DNA from: an uncultured bacterium
GTDB taxonomy: Bacteria; Hydrogenedentota; Hydrogenedentia; Hydrogenedentales; CAITNO01
DNA length: 7,680 nucleotides
Reading direction: 5' to 3'
Assembly: GCA_937923585.1 (NCBI GenBank)
Contig: CALDSM010000562.1
Span: forward strand, 1 to 7,680
The notes beneath the pieces were generated by a model. It was not told the DNA's origin and did not search any database. It saw nothing but the letters and a program-made list of their open reading frames with translations. Made by a program: the position numbers and the translations under genes. Positions 5,778 through 7,680 of this stretch are shown in pieces; position 1 is the stretch's first letter, and each line of letters starts with the position of its first letter.

Positions 5778-6719
5778 CTATTGACCCGACAGCAGCGCGT
5801 CGAAGTAATCCACCGTCTTGCGCAGCCCTTCGGCGAGCGGCACCGCCGGTTCCCAGCCCAGTTTCTCCCGCGCCAGCGTGATATCCGGCTGGCGCCGGGT
5901 GGGGTCGTCCTTGGGCAGGGGGTTGCGCACCAGTTCCGACTTGGACCCGGTCATCTGTATGACCATCTCGGCGAGCTGCAGTATGGTGAATTCGCCGGGA
6001 TTGCCGAGGTTCACCGGGCCGTTGAAGCCTTCGCAGTCCATCATTGCGATGATGCCGCGAATCAGGTCGTCCACGTAGCAGAAGGATCGCGTCTGCAAGC
6101 CGTCGCCATAGATGGTGATGGGCTGGCTGCGCAGCGCCTGCACGGCGAAATTGCTCACCACGCGACCGTCGTTGACCAGCATGCGCGGCCCGTAGGTGTT
6201 AAAGATGCGGATGACCCGGATGTCCACCTTGTCCTGCTGGAAATAGTCAAAGAACAGCGCCTCGGCCACACGTTTTCCCTCGTCATAACAGCTCCGCGGG
6301 CCGACGGGGTTCACGTTGCCCCAGTAACTTTCCACCTGCGGATGCACGGCCGGGTCGCCGTACACTTCCGAGGTGGACGCCTGCAGGACCCGCGCGCCGG
6401 TGTCGCGCGCCAGGTTGAGCACGTTCATCGCGCCCATCACGTTGGTCTGGATGGTCTTGACGGGGTTGAACTGGTAGTGCACCGGCGATGCCGGGCAGGC
6501 AAAATTGAAAATGCGGTCCGCTTCGAGCACAACCGGGTTGATGATGTCGTGGCGGATGAGTTCGAACCGGGAATTGCCCAGCAGATGCTCAATATTGTCC
6601 TTGCGCCCTGTGAAGAAATTGTCGAGGCAGAGCACCTCCTCGCCCCGTGCGAGCAATGCTTCGCAGAGATGGGAGCCGATAAACCCTGCGCCGCCGGTGA
6701 CCAGATTTACGTGACCCAT
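5778..6719 (-). CDS. uxs: UDP-glucuronate decarboxylase (UDP-xylose synthase)
   Basis: This cytosolic NAD+-dependent enzyme of the extended short-chain dehydrogenase family converts UDP-glucuronate to UDP-xylose and CO2 (EC 4.1.1.35), supplying xylose for surface polysaccharide or glycan synthesis. The length of 313 residues is normal for the single-domain form. Residues 9-17 are the nucleotide-binding GGAGFIGSH. The NFACPASPVHYQ.NPVKT segment (72-89) is typical of UXS rather than of epimerases or dTDP-glucose dehydratases. STSEVYGDP (115-123) supplies the catalytic Thr/Ser and Glu, and YDEGKR (145-150) the catalytic Tyr145 and Lys149. Later come RIFNTYGPRM (171-180) and RSFCYVDDLI (211-220). 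The ATG at 6719 has GAGGG five bases upstream. nikR follows after 26 bp. No UDP-glucose dehydrogenase or glycosyltransferase gene is visible beside it. The function is very likely; only biochemistry excludes a related 4-keto-sugar product. Confidence 0.93.
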   Translation of the reverse strand: MGHVNLVTGGAGFIGSHLCEALLARGEEVLCLDNFFTGRKDNIEHLLGNSRFELIRHDIINPVVLEADRIFNFACPASPVHYQFNPVKTIQTNVMGAMNVLNLARDTGARVLQASTSEVYGDPAVHPQVESYWGNVNPVGPRSCYDEGKRVAEALFFDYFQQDKVDIRVIRIFNTYGPRMLVNDGRVVSNFAVQALRSQPITIYGDGLQTRSFCYVDDLIRGIIAMMDCEGFNGPVNLGNPGEFTILQLAEMVIQMTGSKSELVRNPLPKDDPTRRQPDITLAREKLGWEPAVPLAEGLRKTVDYFDALLSGQ

Positions 6720-6853
6720 GACATCCCTCTATGTGTTGCGCGCCCTACGGCACGGCAGACTGTTATCGTAGCACAACATATTGAAAACGAAGTAGTTAAC
6801 CCCGCCCCAACGCTCCGCATTCCCCATGTCTGGCCTGCGGCACACGTCGCCGT
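6720..6853 (-). promoter_or_regulatory. Intergenic region upstream of UXS, possible weak promoter
   Basis: This 134-bp gap holds an AT-rich island (about 6760-6805) in otherwise GC-rich DNA, which is the likely place for the UXS-nikR promoter. A -10-like TACGAT lies at 6770-6765 (minus strand), but I found no good -35 box 16-18 bp upstream of it. No terminator with a T-run follows the upstream gene. The exact start site cannot be placed from sequence. Confidence 0.25.
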
Positions 6854-7680
6854 TCAGGGTGCAACCTTGTTGTACAGACGCACCGTTTCCGGAGTCACCC
6901 CCTGCTGGCGTGCATGGGCCGCCACCTGTCCGCGGAATCTGTCCACAATCTGTTCGCGCTGCCCGGGGGGCAGTTTCTTCACCCGTTCTATGACCGCAGA
7001 GATGTTGCCGGAGGCATAGGCGTCTCTCAGGTGCGTCATCATTTGGGACGAGTCCATTGTGGCTGCTGCGGCACTCAGCAGGCCGGACTGCTCTGCAAGC
7101 ATCACACTGCGCAAATTCAACTCGCCGTAGAGCTTGGGGGAACTGGGCGGATCAAACAACGCCGCATCCGGCTCTTTGTCGCCGGCCCAGTCCGGCAGCA
7201 GCAGGGACAAATTGACCGAGCCGCCCGGCTTGACCCATGAAGCCGGCCCGCGCTGCGTCAGCGCCGTGGTCAGGTCAACGTCCATTCGCGCCAGGAAGGG
7301 GCGTTCCCCCTGCCGCACCCACAGGTCCACATTGATGTCACGAAGCGTCCAGTAATTGTTCAACCTGAAGTATAGATGCTCCGTGGCGGCGGGTTGGGCC
7401 GCCTCGCGTCCGACATATTCCGCACTGCCCAACAGCGACAGCCAGCGGTCCAGCTTTCCGTCATCAAGGAAATCAAACAGCGTGATAACCAGGGGCAGGG
7501 CGTAGGTGTCTGTCACCTGGCCAATCCGGTTGGGTGTCGCCGACATGGCCAGTTCGCGTGGAAGATACAGGGATGCCTGCCCCTTGGGTCCGGCGGAAAC
7601 CATGCGGGCCAGTGTGCGTCCGTTCTCGGTTCGCGTCACGGAGACGGCGAAGGCACCCGGCTTGCGTTTTGCCAATGAAA
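6854..7680 (-). CDS. Probable periplasmic DUF2092-like protein with C-terminal extension, 5' end outside window
   Basis: The last 274 residues of a longer protein are visible. The frame stays open to the window edge, and the only start codon near the edge is a TTG at 7675 with no room to judge a ribosome-binding site, so I treat the gene as cut. The order of motifs recalls DUF2092, a periplasmic family with a LolA-like lipoprotein-carrier fold: KRKPGAFAVSV (residues 4-14), a short hairpin leading to ASLYLP (35-40), ALPLVITL (60-67), AEYVGREAA (86-94), VDLWVRQGERPFLARMDVDL (117-136) and SVNLSLLLPDW (154-164). That match is from memory and moderately sure. Beyond about residue 165 is a segment not expected in the family, ending in a charged helical stretch (215-260). 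The missing N-terminus should carry a signal peptide if this is right. Function is unknown. Confidence 0.6.
   Translation of the reverse strand, partial: SLAKRKPGAFAVSVTRTENGRTLARMVSAGPKGQASLYLPRELAMSATPNRIGQVTDTYALPLVITLFDFLDDGKLDRWLSLLGSAEYVGREAAQPAATEHLYFRLNNYWTLRDINVDLWVRQGERPFLARMDVDLTTALTQRGPASWVKPGGSVNLSLLLPDWAGDKEPDAALFDPPSSPKLYGELNLRSVMLAEQSGLLSAAAATMDSSQMMTHLRDAYASGNISAVIERVKKLPPGQREQIVDRFRGQVAAHARQQGVTPETVRLYNKVAP

Noticed and set aside
5945..5990. GTATGA half-site of the E. coli NikR operator
   Set aside because: It lies inside the UXS coding sequence and has no TCATAC partner 16 bp away.
5781..7019. 412-codon plus-strand ORF opposite UXS
   Set aside because: Codon-aligned antisense shadow. 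UXS on the minus strand has complete catalytic motifs.

Overview
The window is a bacterial chromosomal segment of high GC content (roughly 60-65% by eye). All seven genes lie on the minus strand, so in transcription order the window reads from its right end to its left. The organism cannot be named securely. A periplasmic DUF2092-like protein and a secreted beta-propeller protein suggest a Gram-negative-type envelope. The propeller plus alpha-helical protein next to anion/sugar transporters, together with UDP-xylose synthase and a NikR regulator, recalls environmental Planctomycetes/Verrucomicrobia/Lentisphaerae or Hydrogenedentota-like genomes. That placement is an inference from gene style, not a phylogenetic result.

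In transcription order: (1) 7680-6854, the 3' part of a gene for a probable periplasmic DUF2092-like protein with an extra C-terminal segment; (2) 6719-5778, UDP-glucuronate decarboxylase (UXS); (3) 5751-5284, nikR, only 26 bp after UXS and probably in the same transcript; (4) 5060-4875, rpsU (ribosomal protein S21), with its own sigma70-like promoter, a structured leader and a strong intrinsic terminator; (5) 4663-2495, a secreted two-domain protein with a short reg_prop beta-propeller followed by a large uncharacterised, probably helical domain; (6) 2347-1019 and (7) 1005 to beyond position 1, two unrelated MFS transporters in a tight two-gene operon, the second resembling the hexuronate (ExuT/ACS) family. 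A TTGACA-type promoter precedes this pair.

The left half (1-4663) looks like a scavenging module: a secreted recognition or enzymatic protein next to two inner-membrane carriers, at least one of which looks like a sugar-acid transporter. The right half holds housekeeping and nucleotide-sugar functions plus a nickel regulator whose C-terminal tail is unusually rich in histidine. No mobile elements, tRNA or rRNA genes, CRISPR arrays or phage genes were seen. Several very long plus-strand ORFs mirror the minus-strand genes. They are explained by avoidance of TTA, CTA and TCA codons in a GC-rich genome and are not annotated.

No convincing wholly new system is visible. The best candidates for a second look are the large C-terminal domain of the propeller protein with its transporter partners, and the His-rich NikR tail.
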